DNA of 64,000 nucleotides from Tetrahymena thermophila SB210 (lineage: Eukaryota; Ciliophora; Oligohymenophorea; Hymenostomatida; Tetrahymenidae): positions 169,522-233,521 of the forward strand of contig NW_002476555.1 in assembly GCF_000189635.1 (NCBI RefSeq). Direction: 5' to 3'. The position numbers were made by a program, and so were the translations under genes. Positions 13,604 through 26,633 of this stretch are shown here, piece after piece; position 1 is the first letter of the stretch, and each line of letters begins with the position of its first letter. Below the pieces are notes generated by a model. That model was not told the DNA's origin. It worked only from the letters and a program-made list of their open reading frames with translations, and did no database searches.

Positions 13604-14173
13604 ATGAAATTATCAGTCCTTCTCCTTGTTTCTCTTTTAGTCTCAGCAGTTGTTTGTGACGATTGCAACCCTACTCTTCAGCCATGCTCTGCACAATGTA
13701 TTACTAATGGTTTTGTCAAGGATGCTAATAATAATTGTGCTGCTCCTACTGATTGCACTACTGGTAAATAATGCGATGGTGACCAAAAAAAATTAGCTTG
13801 TCTTGCTGTTGGTTACTAAAATAATGATGGCGTTTGTGTTGCTCCCACTAATACCTAATGTTTATCTGCTTCATTTATGCTTTGCGGTATTCCTTAAAGT
13901 ATCTGCATTACTGTTAATGGATTCACACCTGTTAAAGATGCTTCAAACTGTGCTGAACCTTAGGACTGCTAAGCTCAAAACGCTGGACTCTGTGGAACAG
14001 GTAGAACTTACTGCACTGGCTTAGGTTTCACTAAGAAGTCTGATTCCAATGACTGTACCTGCGACACAAGTAAGAATACTCTCGCAAATAACACATGCAA
14101 AGCTAAATCTTCTGGCTCTTTATTATTTGCTGCCAGCACTATCTTCATGATTCTTGCTGCTTTACTTTTCTGA
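13604..14173 (+). CDS. Cysteine-rich GPI-type surface protein (immobilization-antigen-like), copy 2
   Basis: 189 residues, one exon. Signal peptide MKLSVLLLVSLLVSAVVC is followed by a cysteine-dense body (CNPTLQPCSAQCITNGF, CAAPTDCTTGKQC, CAEPQDCQAQNAGLCG, CTCDTSKNT). The hydrophobic C-terminus (LLFAASTIFMILAALLF) ends at TGA, preceded by a Ser/Gly stretch suitable for GPI attachment. The ATG follows AATTTTAA. It is clearly paralogous to the gene at 16103: nearly the same length, the same cysteine order, and the shared segments NNxLACxxxGYQ, APTDC and CDTSKNT. Its GC content is visibly higher than its surroundings, and its codon use is less A/T-biased than that of its two relatives, which may mean higher expression. 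Role is most likely a cell-surface coat protein. Confidence 0.87.
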
Positions 14174-16102
14174 AAAATTTAAATAATTATACTGTTTGCA
14201 TTAAAATTATGTTTATAGTTTTTTGTTTTGTATTTTTTAGGAAAACAATTTAAATTTTATTAACAAACTTTTTTCATCTTTTTACCATTGAAAAATTAAT
14301 TTAAGTAAGTAAGCCAGCCAGCCAGGCAGACAGTCAGTCAGTGAGATTGTCAATTTAATGTTGAAATATCTATCAAAAAGTGCTTGAATTTCTAAAAATA
14401 TGAAAATATTTATATCTATTTGTCAACTTTTCAAAGTCATATTATTAATAATCTAAAATTCTAAAGCTTTTAAATTATTTAACTTTAAGACCATTTAATT
14501 CATTTTTCAAAAAAATTAGAACAAAATTCATGTAATTAATTTATCACTAACAACTGCAATTGCGATTTAAAAAAGGTAAATTTTTTTATTATTATTAATT
14601 TTTTTAATGAATTAAGAAATAGATTTTAACATATTGATTTATTTATTACAATTTTTTTGATAAATAAATAAATTAATTATTTTAACTTTAATAATATTTA
14701 ATGTAATTAACAATTTGCAAGATAAATAAATATATTTATTTTTGATAAAATCAAAAAATTTTTAATTTCAATTAAAAAGTTTTCTTATCAATTTCTTATG
14801 CATAAAAAATAGATAGAATGAATATAATAAAATTCTTTTGCGCTAAAAAACTTAAACAGAGAAAACAAACTCAACTAATAATATATGAAATACTTATTAT
14901 TCATGAAGTTTATATATTGAATAATAAAGTTTTGATTTTTAATTTATTATTTTTGAAGGATAAATATAAAAAATAGATTTTTTTTTTCTTCTCTGAATTA
15001 TTTTAAATAAATGCTTTTATAAGTTTGTTTTTTGAATATTTATAAAGAATAAATAAGTAAAATTCAAAAATTTTAATTTTTTTAGAGTACCTTTTAGAGT
15101 GTATACTATAAAACTAACACACATCAAAGTCATATAAAAGAAATTAATAGTAATGTAATTTTAGATTTTTATTTTTCAAAATTAATCGAATTTCTTTTAC
15201 ATAAGATAAAGAGCTGTTTTAAAATGTCTATTTAAGCTTCTTATTTTACCTTCATCATTAAACTCTTATTATTTTAGTTTTACAAAATGATATTTTTGTA
15301 AATGATACTTATTTATTAGTGTGTAAAGGTTATGTATCAAAATTATTTTTTTAAAAAAAGCTTATCGATCTATCAATCAATAAAAACTCAAAAAATTATT
15401 GGTTTATATATTTACTAATTCATAAATGCTAATAATATATATTTATTTTTCAAAAATAAACTAATATATTTTAAATAAAAAATATAATATTTAATTTATA
15501 ATCAAAAATTATTATTTAATTTTTAAAATTCACAAAATTCTTTTGCTAAATTTGAAAAATTAATAGAGAAAATTATTTTTTTTTTGAAAGTTTTCTATCA
15601 TTCATTAAATTATTAAAATTAAAAAAAAAAATGTAGCCAAAAATTAATAATCAGATGTTTTTGAAGATTATTATAGAGTCATTTTAAACTAAAAAATAAA
15701 ATGATTGATTATTTACTTAATTAATAAGAGAAATACATTTTATAATTTAATTATTGAAAATACTATTCAATCTAAATTTATCCTTTTTTTTGATAAAAAA
15801 TAGATAGATATTAAAATCACAGATTAGGTATTGATAAGAGATAATCTACCAACTAATATCAAACAAACAACCTTATAAGAAATTTAATAGATCTATTTCA
15901 ATACAATATGCAGTAAAAGAAAATTTTTATTTAAATAAAACTAAGTCCTTTTATAAATTAAATTAATTACTTACTACATTTGTATTAAAAATAAAATTAT
16001 ACCATCAAATAATTTATAATAAATTTTATATTAATTAATTATTTGTTTATTACTAAACATATTAAATTAGCTAGCGATCTTATAAACTTTTTTGAGACTT
16101 AA
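14174..16102. other. 1.9-kb AT-rich intergenic region
   Basis: Apart from the tetranucleotide repeat at 14303-14345, nothing with coding or RNA character was found. Confidence 0.55.
14303..14345. repeat. Degenerate tetranucleotide repeat (AAGT / GCCA / GTCA)
   Basis: About ten consecutive four-base units that drift from AAGT to GCCA to CAGT. It lies 130 bases downstream of the cysteine-rich gene stop. It looks like a microsatellite with serial substitutions. Confidence 0.8.
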
Positions 16103-16669
16103 ATGAATTATTCTACTTTTATAATCATTTCTCTTTTGGCTATTTCAGCATAATGCCAATGCAATCTAAAAGATATACCATGTTCTTCTGATTGTATTAA
16201 AATTGGTTTTATTAAAAGTGATGTAAATTAATCATGCGCAGCTCCTACCGACTGTATATAAGGTAGCAAATGTGGTAATGACTAATTATCAGCTTGTACT
16301 CTCATCGGTTATTAAAGTGTTTAAAGCGTATGTGTAGCTCCTACTGATCAATAATGTTTAAATCCTGCTAATTAGCTATGTTCAAACAGTTTAAGTGTTT
16401 GTATTACCAAAAATGGATTCTCTGCTCCTCTCAATGCTAATACTTGTGTTACTCCAGATAATTGCTAAACTGCAAACACCGGCCTTTGTGGAGCAGGAAA
16501 AACTTACTGTTTAAACTAAGGTTTTTCTAAAAGTACTACCTCTAATGATTGTATATGTGATACTTCTAAAAATACAGTTTAAAATACTTAATGCATACCT
16601 ATCTCAAAAAGCACAAAGCCTATCCTAACTATTTCTATTATTTTGGGTTTAATAACTCTATTTATTTGA
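16103..16669 (+). CDS. Cysteine-rich GPI-type surface protein (immobilization-antigen-like), copy 3
   Basis: 188 residues, one exon. The signal peptide (MNYSTFIIISLLAISAQC), the cysteine-rich body (CNLKDIPCSSDCIKIGF, CAAPTDCIQGSKC, LCGAGKTYC, CICDTSKNT) and the hydrophobic C-terminus (ILTISIILGLITLFI) mirror copy 2 along the whole length. The stop TGA lies directly after the hydrophobic tail, as GPI signals require. Many glutamines are TAA or TAG. It is on the same strand as its relatives and about 2 kb from copy 2, which suggests a dispersed tandem family made by duplication. Surface location is inferred. No ligand or enzymatic role can be read from the sequence. Confidence 0.86.
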
Positions 16670-16988
16670 AAAATAAACCATTAATTAATTAATAACTAAT
16701 GTATACATTTCTATTTGATGTATATATACTTATTCAATTCAATTAATTTTATTCTGTAAACCAATTTTTTTGAAGGTATCATTATATATAAATAATAATC
16801 GGATTTTAAGATATTTAAAATAAAGGAGTTGTTATTTTAAGGTACTTTTTTGGAAATGCCATTGAAGTCAAAAATTTATTATTACTGTTATTAGTAATTA
16901 AATACAAAAAAAATTTCAGTTTTTACAACAAAATAGATTAATGGTTTTACATTAAAATTTTGTAAATTTTTTTTTAATTAATAATTTG

Positions 16989-16997
16989 AACACACAC

Positions 16998-17035
<38 letters not shown>

Positions 17036-17080
17036 GAAGAAAGGAAGAAAGGAAGGAATGAAGGAAGGAAGGAAGGAAAA
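16989..17080. repeat. Purine microsatellite (GAAA)n grading into (GGAA)n
   Basis: A CA run is followed by about ten GAAA units, then mixed GAAA/GGAA and pure GGAA units. One strand is all purine. It lies 320 bases after the last cysteine-rich gene. Confidence 0.95.
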
Positions 17081-18541
17081 TTTTATATTTATATGTTAAG
17101 TTCCATGTTTGTTTTTTTAAATTGAATTCGATATTGCTCTTATGAAATATTTAAAAAAGTATTAGAAGAATAATATGAACTTTTATGAAATATGTATTGT
17201 TTTATAAAAATTAATACCAAAATAGAATTTTTATTGATTGTATTTTGTTTTGTCCTCCGAAAAGCTTCAAGAAAAATGGTAAAAAAATATATAAATTCCA
17301 GTATTAATGAATGAAATTTTTTAAGGGTCTGTTGATACCACATTGATTAAATACATGAAAAAGTAGAATGGCTAAGTGTAATTTATTTTTTATAGTTTCA
17401 TTGATTTTTTGAAAAGCTAACTTATTAGAATTAACAATATTTTGCTAATTTTTTATGTATTTTTGTAATTAGATTTTTTTTACATTTATTATTAATTAAT
17501 TTTATGTGTTTGTATTAGCTTATATTTTTTAAAGTGGCTATTTTTTTTAAATTGTGTAAATTGTGCTGATTCAAAAATGTACGATTTTTTTAAAATTTGA
17601 TATACAGATAGATAATTACAGAAATGCAAAATGGTGTAAATTTTACAAAGTGAGTTACTTACTATTCTACTGAGTTTGCATTATTATTATCCTTTTTATG
17701 TTCTTAGACTAAATTATCGCTTAGGCAATATATTTTAATTCTGTTATTTAAAAAATAGAGGTTCATACTTTGATTTTATCAATGTTTTGGTCTTAATCTA
17801 ATATTTTTCTCACTAAAAAAGAATAAGTTTTTTATGGAAAATTTAAGTTTAGATAGTACTACACTCGCTATCAAAAATAGCTAAACAACTATATTTTATT
17901 TATGTTTTCAGCAAAAAGTATTCTGTTTTTCTTTTACTGATCTGTTAATGCAAATAATTATTAATATTTTATAAATTAAGAGATTTCCTTTTTTAAATAA
18001 AATTGTTAATTTTTCTTGCCAATAATTAGACTTTAAATTATTTTTAATGAGAAATAAATTTATGTAATTATCTTATTTGATAAACTATTTGAATAAATTT
18101 AAAGACAAGATTATTCTTTTTCACTCCTTCCTTATTTTTCTTTGAATTGGTTTATCATTTTTTATTTTCTATAAAACTTACTAAACTTAAAGAGCATTTA
18201 ACTGTATTCTTAATTGTCTTCCAAATAATCCTACCGTTAGTAATACCTGCTAAGAATTATTTATCTTTTAGTCAATATTTTTTTTGTTTTTATTATTTCA
18301 TTATTTACAATATTTATTATTTTTTATTAAATTGATTTAAATTTTGATTTTTTTAATAAGGTTAGTTAAAATTTAATTCATATAAATATCGAATATTGAT
18401 GAAATGAAGTATTACAAATTAAATTACTACTTTTAAGAGGAGATAGATGGTGATAAAATTTATTTAAAATTTCAAGATATATTCCAAAAAAAAAACAAAA
18501 TTATTTATTTTTATAAAAATTATTTTCAAAGACATCCATCA

Positions 18542-18588
18542 GCCATTCAAAAAAATAGTGATCTAAAATCACTAAATTTTTGAATGGC
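18542..18588. repeat. Inverted repeat, 21-base arms, 5-base loop
   Basis: The arms 18542-18562 and 18568-18588 are complementary at 19 of 21 positions, around the loop CTAAA. It could fold into a cruciform or an RNA hairpin. There is no flanking gene, and no target-site duplication is evident by eye. A small palindromic element or a structured transcript are both possible. Confidence 0.8.
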
Positions 18589-19580
18589 ATTTGGCATTTT
18601 CATTTATGAAAATTTTTAATCAGGAGAAAATATTATAAATATTTAATCTCATTTATATTTCATTCTATCAAAATTTTAAATATTTTTGCAATTTATTTAT
18701 TTTAAAAGCAATCATTTTATGCGTACTGTTTTCATGCATGCGTAATTATATATTTTTTATAAAATCAATTATAAAACAAACAAATTTTGTGTAAACTTAT
18801 ATAAAAATTTAAAACTTATTTTTTCAATTATTATTAAAATATTTTAATTAATTAAAAATGTTTGCTAAATTAAATTTTAAATCTATTTTTGTCAATTTAT
18901 AAAATTTAAAAATTAAAATTGAAAAAATATTTCAGAGTTATTTTTTTTGTATTCAAATTTCTGATTTAGATTTTTATGAAAATAGATTTATCAAAAACTT
19001 AAATTGGCTATTATAGTAACTGAATAACTAAATGCTAAATTTTATTTAAAATTTGAAATCAAGCATATTTAATTTTTAAAAATGAATTCAGTATTTTTTT
19101 ATTTAAAAATAAATATAAATGCGTTTGTTTTTGGTTAATTTCTTTTTCTATTTTAATTTATTTTGAATGTAAAGATATTTTTCAATATTTAATAATTTTT
19201 TTTCTAAATAATTTAAAAAAATGAAGCATAAATTTGATTGATTCAATTACGATTGAGTAGAAATGGCTTAAGAATTGAATTTTTACTGTATTTTAAAGTA
19301 AAATTAATTTATTATTTTCTAAAATGCTTTGCTCGAAAAAGAATTAATTAAAACTAAAAAATAACTTGAAAATTTGACTATATTTAAGTTTTTTCTATTC
19401 TATCAAAAAGTAATTCTGTTAAATAAAATAGAAATAATCATTTAAAAGAAATAAATAAATTTACATATAAAAGTAAATTGATTAACTACAAATACTTGTA
19501 AATAATTTAAAATAACAAAAATTATAAAATTAACTTTTAAATTACTTAAAAACAAAAAAATCTAAAAAATATTAACAAAA

Positions 19581-19706
19581 ATGAAGACTTTATAAAGCTT
19601 TTAAGCAGCATTATTAACTTTAATAATAACAATTATTTTCATTCTATTCGATATTTAATATGATGATAAATAGCTCGGAATATATGGGATATTATTTCAA
19701 TATTGA
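19581..19706 (+). CDS. Doubtful small hydrophobic protein, 41 residues
   Basis: A 41-residue ciliate-code frame begins with ATG in an AACAAAAATG context and ends at TGA. It encodes a hydrophobic segment (LLTLIITIIFILF) that could be one membrane helix. No similarity is recognised. It may be chance or a first exon. Confidence 0.15.
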
Positions 19707-20659
19707 CTGACTGACCATTGAATAATTAATTAATTGAAAAATCTTTTACTCAATAAAAAGTGTAGAAATAATATTTAGCTGTTTCACGGATGAATTAAAT
19801 ACTACCAATTTATATTATAAGTGTTTACATTATTAATAAAATTCAATTTATATATTTCAATGTTTTTACTATCAATAATTATTAATCTTTTCATTTTATT
19901 AACTTAATTTTTAATTAAAAAGTAAATTTGATAAATCATAAATTATTTCTTAATTAAACATATAAAATTCTCTCGAAAAATAACAATTATTTTATCTATT
20001 TATTTAATATTATTAATTACATAACTATTAAAAATTAAAATATTTTTTAAGAGTATTTTTTTATATTTAGGAGAAACTCTAAAATTCAATTTATAATTTT
20101 ATTATCATGAAAGATAAGCAAAAATGCATTATAAATTCATAGTAATGTTCCAATAAAAAAACCAAATTTTAACTTTATCAGAAAATGAGAAACAATAAAA
20201 ATAATTTTTTTAAGAAATTAAAAAATTTCAAATAAAAAATACATTAAAATAAAAATTAGCTTCAGTAATATATTGCATTGTAATTTTGATAATGCAATAA
20301 TTAATAATAAATTCATTCAAAAATACAAAAAACCTTAATACAATAAATGATTTATTTATTTATTTGATATTTAAAATAATAAGTATTCTACAATTTGTAA
20401 CAATTTAAGTGAGAGAAAATAGTAAAATAAATACAAAAGTACATTCAGAAGTGATTTAACTAAATAATTAAATATTATTTATTAAGCATAATTAATTAAA
20501 GATAACCAACTCATTAATTATCTCTTTAATTTTTATATATTTCTTTTTAAGAGATATATATATATATATTAATAATTATTAAATTAAAGTAGGTAGAGTT
20601 TACTGATGAAATAAGGCTAAGACAATAATTTATAAACAATTTAAAATAAAAAATAATTA

Positions 20660-23600
20660 ATGCTACAAAATGGCAATGAGGAGGAGTTTTAAGGAAATAA
20701 AAATATCTAAGGCAGTTAGTAATTAATGAAAGAATTCAATTTAGATTAAAATTCCATTTTAATTTTAGTAATTATTGATATTTTGGACAACTTAATAGAT
20801 GGTCTTCAATTGTTAATGGCATATTCAAATGTCGGGTTATTTAAAGACATGAATTAGTATATTGCTCTTCCTTGTAATTAGAATGATTAAGAATTTTAGT
20901 ATTATTATAAAATTTTTCCCTTATTAATTGCAACTTTATCTCTCAATCTCATTATTCTAGTTAAAACTCTTCAAACTAAAAGATAAGCTTATAATCTTGT
21001 GAAGGATGACTTAAATAATTTAATAATATCGGCTTAGAAACAAATTAAATTTAGTTAAATATTATACAAAGACCATTGTTTTTAGTGCTCAATGGTGTAG
21101 CTTCGGCTACTGCTACGTATAGAGCTAATTGTTCAAACTGTGAAGCAACAAATAGGAATAGGAGATGTTATTATTATAATCCTAACAATTATTTGGCTGG
21201 CAGAAAGATAAAAATCATGGAATTATAAAATTATTATCTTAGATTTCAATATAATTTATTTAGTGATTAGATTACAAATGAATTTAAATATTTTTAATAT
21301 TCTAAAGAGTGTTTTTTTAATTTTAGTTATTTTTTTCTAGTATTTTAACAGAGCCACTCTGTAGAAGTAATATGAATTGTTTATTTCTACTTTCTCTAAA
21401 TACCTTTAAAGTTTTTCTTAGTATGATTCTACCTTCTAAAATATCAACTTTAGGTTTATAGATGCGAGTAATAAATAAATGACTTAATTATATAAGTAAT
21501 CAGGATAGTTAAGTAATCAAGTTCAAAGCTAAATTGCAACAGAAAAGAAGATAGAACGCATATCTTTTTTTACTTAAAAGGACTACCATAAAGCTCAGAG
21601 CAATCACTCAACTCCAAACTAAGGATCTCCTATTATTTTCACACCATAAAAATATGATAAGCAATTGCAATTTATGAAATAGCAAAGCAGTTTAAAGAGA
21701 ACTCAATCAATCAGCTCTATTTTTGAGCAGATACCTTCGTCGATTCAAAATTATAAGAAATAAACAGCTGGTCGTTGCTTAATTAATGCAGATTTTATTT
21801 AAGATAAAAATTATTTTGTTAGCAATTTGTCAACTTAAGTTCTCAATTAAATAAATTAAGGAGTTGTTTTAATGGATTTGAATCAATGCATAGTATTTCA
21901 CAACAAATAAATGCTTAAAATTTTATCAATTTAGAAAAGCTCTAAGATAATTAGAAAACTTTTCTAACTAAAAAAAGAGGTCAAAGTGAAAGATGGAGAT
22001 CTTCTTGATAAAAATTTAACAGGCGACGATAGTAAAGCGTTGAATTCAATAATAAAAATGACATCAAAAATAACAAATAATTAATAAGAATCATCCAACT
22101 TAAACTAATTTAGCCTTGAAGTTAATGGTAAGGTGAAGACTTAGAATGTAAATAATAATGGACTGCAAGCTATCTTAAGTGATAGTTAAGGATAATAAGC
22201 GTGTGGAAGAAGTTTTAGAACAAGTGATTAAAAGAAAAGTGATTATTTAAATAACAAATCAGCAAGTTAGAGTGATATTTAAATGGCACCTCCAAAAGTA
22301 ATCTTCAAAAATAAAATAAGATAAGGAGATGACGAAGAATAACATGATAATGGTAACTAAATTAGCATTAAAGAAGTGGAGGAGGATCAATACAGTGATA
22401 ATGAATACAGTAATACATACTCACCAGTTAAATTCGATACAAAGACATCCTATAAGAAGAGGAATAAAAATATTTAAAACTTAAAATAGACTTTTCAATT
22501 CAAAAAGAAACAGACAGGTGATAGCAAAAAAGAATTGAAAGATAAATACTTTTACAGTACAGATGAAAAGTCGTTTGAGATTATAATATAAGAGATTATT
22601 TCGCTAGTTTAAATCTACAGATAGAATATTGGGCACAGGCCTTGCAAGTCAGAAAATAATTTAGATTTTAACACTTTGATTTAAGAAGAGTGGCTTAAGA
22701 ATTGTGAAAAAACAGTTTAAATTCTCTAGAATTAAGGCTATACCTTTAATGCTATTTTAGAAGAAGAGCAAAAAGTAGCCACATTAAGTTATCTCAGAGA
22801 GCATTCAAACCATGAAATAGCTAGTGAAGATCCAAAAATAGCTACCACCAGTAAGAATAATCTCTAAGTACCTTAGCCTCAATCTTTTACGAAGGGAGTA
22901 AATAGTCTAGCTGATTTAAAATAGCAATAATAAGCATAAAATTAAAATGATGTCAAAAAGCAAAAAGTAAACAAAATAATACGTGTCTAAATTAAACTGT
23001 GGAATTCTCCAATTTCAACTGAAGAAAAAAGAGATGAAGTGAAGGAAAGCTCAATCGATAACATAGGCAACAACTAAATTTTGAGTTAGTCTAATTCAGA
23101 TCAGCCAAAATAAGCTAAAAAAAAAAATTTTTTAATCCATGAAAAATTTCATAATCCGATGCTATTCATAATATTTTAAGATATCACTAAATAAATAGAA
23201 TAGGAGGAACAAGATTAAATGAATAGATTTAAGTTAAAAATACTATCTAGTATTTCCCATGAGTTAAGAACACCTTTAAACTGCTCAATGAGTATGCTCT
23301 AAATGCTTCTACAATCTGACCATATCAGCGAAGCTCTTAAATAGGATTATCTCTAGCCTGCTTTCTTTAATAACTAACTTCTTTATTTTATAATCAATGA
23401 CATTCTAGACTACGCTTAGATATCTTAAAATAGTTTTTAATTAAAATTTTCTAGCTTCGAATTGTATCCAACCTTGTAAGAATGCTTGAATATATTCAGC
23501 TACTCAGCAGAGTTCAAAGGAATAGAAATTTTTCTAAGTGTAGATAACTCAATACCAAGAGTAATTAATAGTGATCAAGAGAGAATAAAGCAAGTTCTTA

Positions 23601-26007
23601 TTAATCTTGTAAGCAATGCAATCAAATATACCAACAGTGGCTACATAAATGTTAATGCAAGTCTTTCACCTGATTAGAAAGACCTGATTGAAATTTCCGT
23701 TGAAGATACTGGCTGTGGAATTCCTCCTCATCTCCACAACATCATTTTTGATTACATGGATAATGTAAAGAAAAACAAACATTTTACATTTTAATTTAAA
23801 AATAAAAATTCACTTTTTAAAAAAAACTTCTCACAATTTATTCTATCTCAAATACAAATTCAAATAAAAAAAATAATAAAAATTTAGAATTAGTTTAAAA
23901 GATAAAAATTTTTAAATAATTTACAAAAATTATTTTTTACGAAATAAATTTTTTTTTCTAATTAATTTTTATATAATTTTTTTTTCTAATCGTTTTTTTA
24001 TAAATTTAAAAATAGCCTGGTAAAAAAAAGAAAGAATTAAATAGCACTGGTGCAGGTCTTGGTTTGACTATTTCATAGAAGATAGTGAAGGGATTAAGTG
24101 AAAATAAAGGAATATCTCTTTAAAGTGAAGTTGGAGTTGGCTCGAAATTTACTTTTTATGTCAAAAACAGAGATTTTACAAATTAAAAATCACAAGTTGG
24201 GATTAAATCAAATTAGTTTAATAACATTATGTTAAATTGGAAAAGTGTGAGTTATACTACGCTTTAGAGCTAAGAATTTAAGAGCGATTTAAGCAGCCTG
24301 AAGGGACTCACTAATAAATCTCAGTAAACTCCTAAGCATTATAGTCAGTCTCCTATTTCAAAAGGATCTTTCAACTCTAACTCTGTGGTTGGTAAGGAAG
24401 AAACAGAAAAAAAATAATTCTTAACAACATTTATTCGAAACTCGTTCATGAGAAAAGGAAGCAAATTCTTAGAAGAAAATATGCATCAAAAAGAATTAAG
24501 CAATTAAGATTATGGCAATAACGAGTTTTTAAATTAAAATTTAAATAGTGATAGAGCATTAAATAAAAGGAAAAGCAATAACTCAATTTCTATTTCTTAT
24601 ATGCTGGATAAGTCAAATATATTACAAGAAGGTAGCGAAAATAAGAAGAATCAAACTGATTCAAAAAAAAATCGCTAACCTATGAAAAGCTGTGATATTT
24701 TAGAAAGCATTTCTGACATAGATAATTAAACACCTTAAATTTAAAATCTTAATCCATTTTAAGGAAAGTCTTCAATATTTTAATAAGACTTAATTGAAAA
24801 CCAAATACTTTAAAAGCAATCATCAAGTGTCTCATCAACAATTTATACTTAGAGTACTCCTAAACCTGGATCTCATTTAGAACAATAAACACCAATATAA
24901 AATTTTAATAACTAAGCTAAATTCTAATTAAATTAAAATTATCAAGGTTAGAAACAATATCAAGATAAAAATAATAATAGCTAACCTGATTATTTTAAAA
25001 GTAATTAAAAACCAGAAAGCTTTAGCGATTTTAATTAGATCTAAAAGAAAAGAAATAGCTTCAATGCTAACCTCACTACATCAAATTATTAATATTAGTA
25101 GCTTAAAGATATTTCTCAAATAGATCTAGAAACGGGAAGGAATGCTTCTTTTCATAATAACTCATAAATTTTTTAAGATACTTCAAGACTTATATAAGGG
25201 AATTATAAAGAAGAATTGGATTTAAACAAAACTTAACAAGATTAAAATAACATTACATTTAATCTAGAACTTCAAAACGAGTCTGAAAGAGCAAACAACT
25301 TCAGTTTAAAACAACTTAATTTATAAAATTAATCCTAATAAATTGATGAAGAAATTAATCCAGCAATAAAAAAGGAATTTTAAATTAATTTAAAGAAAAA
25401 CTAAAACACAGAACTAAAAATAACAAAAGAAAGCTCAAAAAAGAAATTATTCATTCAAATTAATGATAATTAAAATGAATTAGATGGATAAGATATGGAT
25501 GCATTAATTTAATAAAATTCATAGGACCATCTTTAGTAAAAATAAAATAAAATTAAAAAGAAGCTCTAGTTATACTTTTCAAAGAAGAAATGTCAATGCA
25601 ACGAAGTCCTCGTTGTTGATGATAATTAATTTAATTTACTCGTCATGATTAAATTACTATAATCCTATTCAATTATAGCTGACTAAGCATTCGATGGCTA
25701 AAAGGCATTAGACCTTGTTATATAAAAATCAAAAAATGCATGCTGCTCTCACTACAGACTGATCCTTATGGATATAGATATGCCTATAATGAATGGCTAC
25801 TAATCAACCTAAGCAATCTTAGACTTTTACAAGTAAAAACACCCAAATGTAAATCCACCTATTATCTCTGCTTGTACTGCATTCGTAAGCAACGAAGACA
25901 AAGCTTAAGCAAAAAAAAGAGGAATGAAGTTTTTCATTGGCAAACCAATCTAAATATTTCACCTTGATTTTGTATTAGAGCAAAGTCTTTTGAAGAAGAA
26001 AAAATGA
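20660..26007 (+). CDS. Membrane hybrid histidine kinase with C-terminal receiver domain
   Basis: 1,698 residues; exons 20660-23764 and 24016-26007 around a 251-base intron. Residues ~20-220 hold several hydrophobic segments (LIATLSLNLIILV, IGDVIIIILTIIWL, ILKSVFLILVIFF), so the N-terminus is a multi-pass membrane sensor. A low-complexity Q/N/S/K stretch follows. The HisKA H-box SISHELRTPLN has the phospho-accepting His867. The ATPase domain shows the N-box (NLVSNAIK, Asn982/Asn986), G1 box DTGCGIPP (Asp1016) and G2 box GAGLGL (from 1047). A linker of roughly 470 Q/N-rich residues leads to a receiver domain: VVDDN (Asp1570/1571), acceptor Asp1621 in LMDIDMP, and Lys1678 in GKPI. All catalytic residues are present, so the His-to-Asp relay should be active. 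The signal sensed is unknown. An in-frame ATG at 20606 could add 18 residues. I chose 20660, but upstream TGA evidence does not decide it. Confidence 0.92.
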
Positions 26008-26475
26008 ATTTTATTTTATGGACAATTTAAATTAAAATGCAGTTTGTTTTTGCATTAAATTTATTTCAACAAATAATAAAAATAATAATTTAATTTTAAA
26101 TTAATAAAATAGTTAAAATATTTTGTATATTAAGTTAATACTAAGAAAATATTAATTCTTCAATAATTAATTAATTAATTAATTAATATTATCAATGATA
26201 TTTGTTAATATTCATGTAAATTTTTAGAAAATAATGTGCATTCTATTTATTTAAATATTATAAAATCATAAATAAATAAATAAATACCCCTACATAATTA
26301 TCCGATAATAGCTATACAAATTTTTAATGTATGTATTGATATTTTGCAACTTACAATATATTTTAATTAACTAATTATTAAAATAATTGATAATATTTTA
26401 AGTAGAACTATTGATTAGTAATATTTTAAATACATTTTAACCAATACAATTAATATTTTTTGAGTCTTGAATAAA
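26008..26475. other. AT-rich intergenic
   Basis: Contains TTAA/ATTA repeats (26166-26190) and an AAAT repeat (26270-26286). No gene or RNA recognised. Confidence 0.55.
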
Positions 26476-26633
26476 ATGTAAAGTAATATATTTTTTTGTG
26501 GTAAAAAGGACAAGCAAGTCAGAATTCAGTTTAGCTTTGATAAAGTAAAGAATATTAATCAATATTCAATGAAATTAATAATTTTGCTTATAAAAAATAT
26601 ACTTGAAAATAAATTACTTTTATTGAGAGAGGT

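Larger units (their letters stand above)
16670..20605. other. 3.9-kb gene-poor AT-rich region
   Basis: The longest stretch in the window without a confident gene. It contains the microsatellite at 16989-17080, the hairpin at 18542-18588 and one small doubtful frame at 19581. AT content is very high and homopolymers are common. I found no tRNA or snRNA. Confidence 0.55.

Noticed and set aside
13803-14024. Plus-strand frame overlapping the second cysteine-rich gene
   Set aside because: Shadow frame inside a gene with a signal peptide, conserved cysteines and a paralogue in the correct frame.
17140-17343. Minus-strand open frame of 67 codons
   Set aside because: Composition is that of translated AT-rich spacer, and with the ciliate code the frame runs straight into the purine microsatellite.
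18147-18335. Plus-strand hydrophobic frame of about 62 codons
   Set aside because: It begins without an ATG, is almost all F/Y/I/L from T-rich DNA, and shows no motif.
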